Part shown: in pieces, positions 62,469 through 64,000 of the stretch
Layout: each line of letters starts with the position of its first letter
Numbering within the stretch: the first letter of the stretch is position 1
Assembly: GCA_034509755.1 (NCBI GenBank)
Contig: CM067548.1
Span: 14,522,018-14,586,017, forward strand
DNA from: Anisodus tanguticus
Lineage: Eukaryota; Streptophyta; Magnoliopsida; Solanales; Solanaceae
Reading direction: 5' to 3'
DNA: 64,000 bases
Made by a program: the position numbers and the translations under genes
Notes under the pieces: generated by a model
The model's database searches: none
What the model saw: the letters and a program-made list of their open reading frames with translations, nothing else
What the model was told of the DNA's origin: nothing

Positions 62469-64000
62469 TGGAGTTCTAATCTCACCATAAGTAATCTCAA
62501 TTTTTAGGGAGTATATCAGATAGAAAGTACTCCAAACAAAATGACTAGTATGAAACAAATAAAGAAGTATGAAACTTGGAGATGAAGGAAAACAGTTAGA
62601 GGTAATGCTCAGAGTTAGTACCACCAGAGCAAAAGTGACAGTAAAAGTAAAAAGAATAACTGCAAGTAGTTAAAGGGCCCAAAATCTTGTAGGAATACAT
62701 AACGACGTGATTGCTATAAGTATATTGCTAAAAGGATATTATCCAATAGAAAAAAGAGGACTTTACTCTTAATATGGAGGTTTGAGTATGTATGTGTACC
62801 CAATAAGGGAAGATGTCAATAGTTCATTGCCAATTATATTGGTCGAATGAGACACCAAGAGTTGACCTCAGTGTGGGACTTAAGCCAACATGGATAAGAA
62901 ACTTCCGAATAATAAGGGTTGAGATAAACTAGTGAGTTGTAATACACATATTCCAAATAAACACTGAGATGAGGTTGGTTACTTTTAAGAGCGAATGGGA
63001 AACCCAAAGAGAATTTCAGACCCAAGATTCCAGGTTAGCAACAGTAAACACGCATTGGAGGTGCGACATGATATCTTTAGTAACCATGAATACCTACAGG
63101 ACACCCTTAATCGACAATAGTCGAAATCAAAGATAATATTCTGCCATATACAAGTTATAGTGTTACAAAGACTTATGAGCCTTCATAAAGAGAATAAAAG
63201 TTTCCGAGCTTGAACGTAAATAAAGAATATCACAGATGATACAGTATAGCATGATACTACTTAAAGAGGGATGTTTCAGAAGTTGGACTTCAATAGAAGG
63301 ATATTCCTCAAATGCAAAGCAAAGATAAGAGTACAAAATTATCCCTTCAACCATTTGAGAATCCAAGTATGGGACTCAATAAAGATAGAAATATTATACT
63401 AAAAACTCAGTGATGCCTCCCTTAGATGATGAAATAGAGGAATAACCATACAGGGATTCGATCCTATTATAAGTTAAAAGAAAAAGTTTGACAAAACAAA
63501 GTGGAATTCTTTAAGACAACATAAGATAAAAGGTATAAGCAATTTAGCCCATTTAGAGGCCGGTGAGAGAAAAGATCTGGCAAAGAGCTTCGGTAGTTAG
63601 TAATTTCAAGGGGTCCAATTTTCGGAATCTAATAATAATAGAATTATAGTGCACGAAGTATTAGTGTCGCCTCTATGGTAAAGTAAAGAAGTAACAATGT
63701 GGGAAATTGCAGTTAATACTACCGGAAGAGAAGGTTCTGCGACAAAGAATGCTAATGTTTAAGTTAAAGGGGAATGGAGTTCTCCGATACCTAAGTTGAA
63801 TATGAATCCCAAATCTAGCTAATTGCGGGACAAGAATAGAGTAAAGGTGTTTCATTCTCGTTATTCTATTCATTTGTGTTCGACAAAGATGTACCACCCT
63901 ACCCAAGATAGGGACTGAGGTAATAATGAAAAAGCAAAGCAGTGCCAACTTTGGCATAGAGACCCCATGGCTATTAATGATAAAGAATTAGAGGCCTAGT
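62469..64000. other. No gene seen; degenerate retroelement interior likely
   Basis: AT-rich and purine-rich on the plus strand, with stops in all frames; the longest frames (62,834-63,025, 63,163-63,366 and 63,673-63,957, all minus) show no family motif. As it follows a likely PBS, it may be the decayed start of a gag or leader region. I see no RNA gene, promoter or repeat here. Confidence 0.4.

Noticed and set aside
1..64000. Telomeric repeat tracts
   Set aside because: No TTTAGGG or CCCTAAA tandem runs were seen.

Overview
This window is plant nuclear heterochromatin made almost entirely of repeats, and I see no intact host gene. The plant TATA boxes (TATAAATA), the initiator-Met tRNA primer-binding site, the chromovirus-type Ty3/gypsy pol and the large AT-rich satellite arrays all point to a seed plant. 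The long LTR-like stretch at about 60.0-62.5 kb resembles LTRs that I recall as common in Solanaceae genomes, so I favour a Solanaceae species at moderate confidence. A large homogeneous satellite beside a chromovirus fragment fits pericentromeric or centromeric DNA, but the sequence alone cannot prove that. Layout: (1) 1-3460 is a tandem array of a unit of about 815 bp (array A, five copies, the last cut off), LTR-like when read on the minus strand. (2) 3461-3560 is a run of 100 N, an assembly gap that hides the A/B junction. (3) 3561 to about 52,000 is a head-to-tail array of about 88 copies of a 550-551 bp unit (satellite B), all in one orientation and nearly identical. Three blocks can be told apart by fixed variants: left (about 30 units), central (about 41 units sharing a stop codon in the minus-strand reading frame) and right (about 17 units). 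(4) 52,000-55,262 is the decayed right edge of satellite B. It includes two longer units that each carry about 510 bp absent from every array monomer. (5) 55,263-58,061 is a 5'-truncated, multiply broken chromovirus pol (RT, RNase H, integrase with GPY/F module). It is followed by a polypurine tract, an LTR of about 1.25 kb, a perfect tRNA-iMet primer-binding site and a short gag-like start (58,062-59,745). (6) 59,746-64,000 is older non-coding retroelement sequence, with an LTR-like region, a degenerate primer-binding site at 62,456 and then AT- and purine-rich DNA without recognisable genes. The main biological signal is satellite B. Every monomer has a plus-strand core-promoter-like TATA box, an AATAAA about 130 bp further on, an upstream dyad, and a 61-codon minus-strand reading frame. 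That frame is open in many flanking units and closed by one shared stop across the 41-unit central block. The longer edge units look like either the ancestor from which the 551-bp monomer arose by deletion, or a later insertion form.
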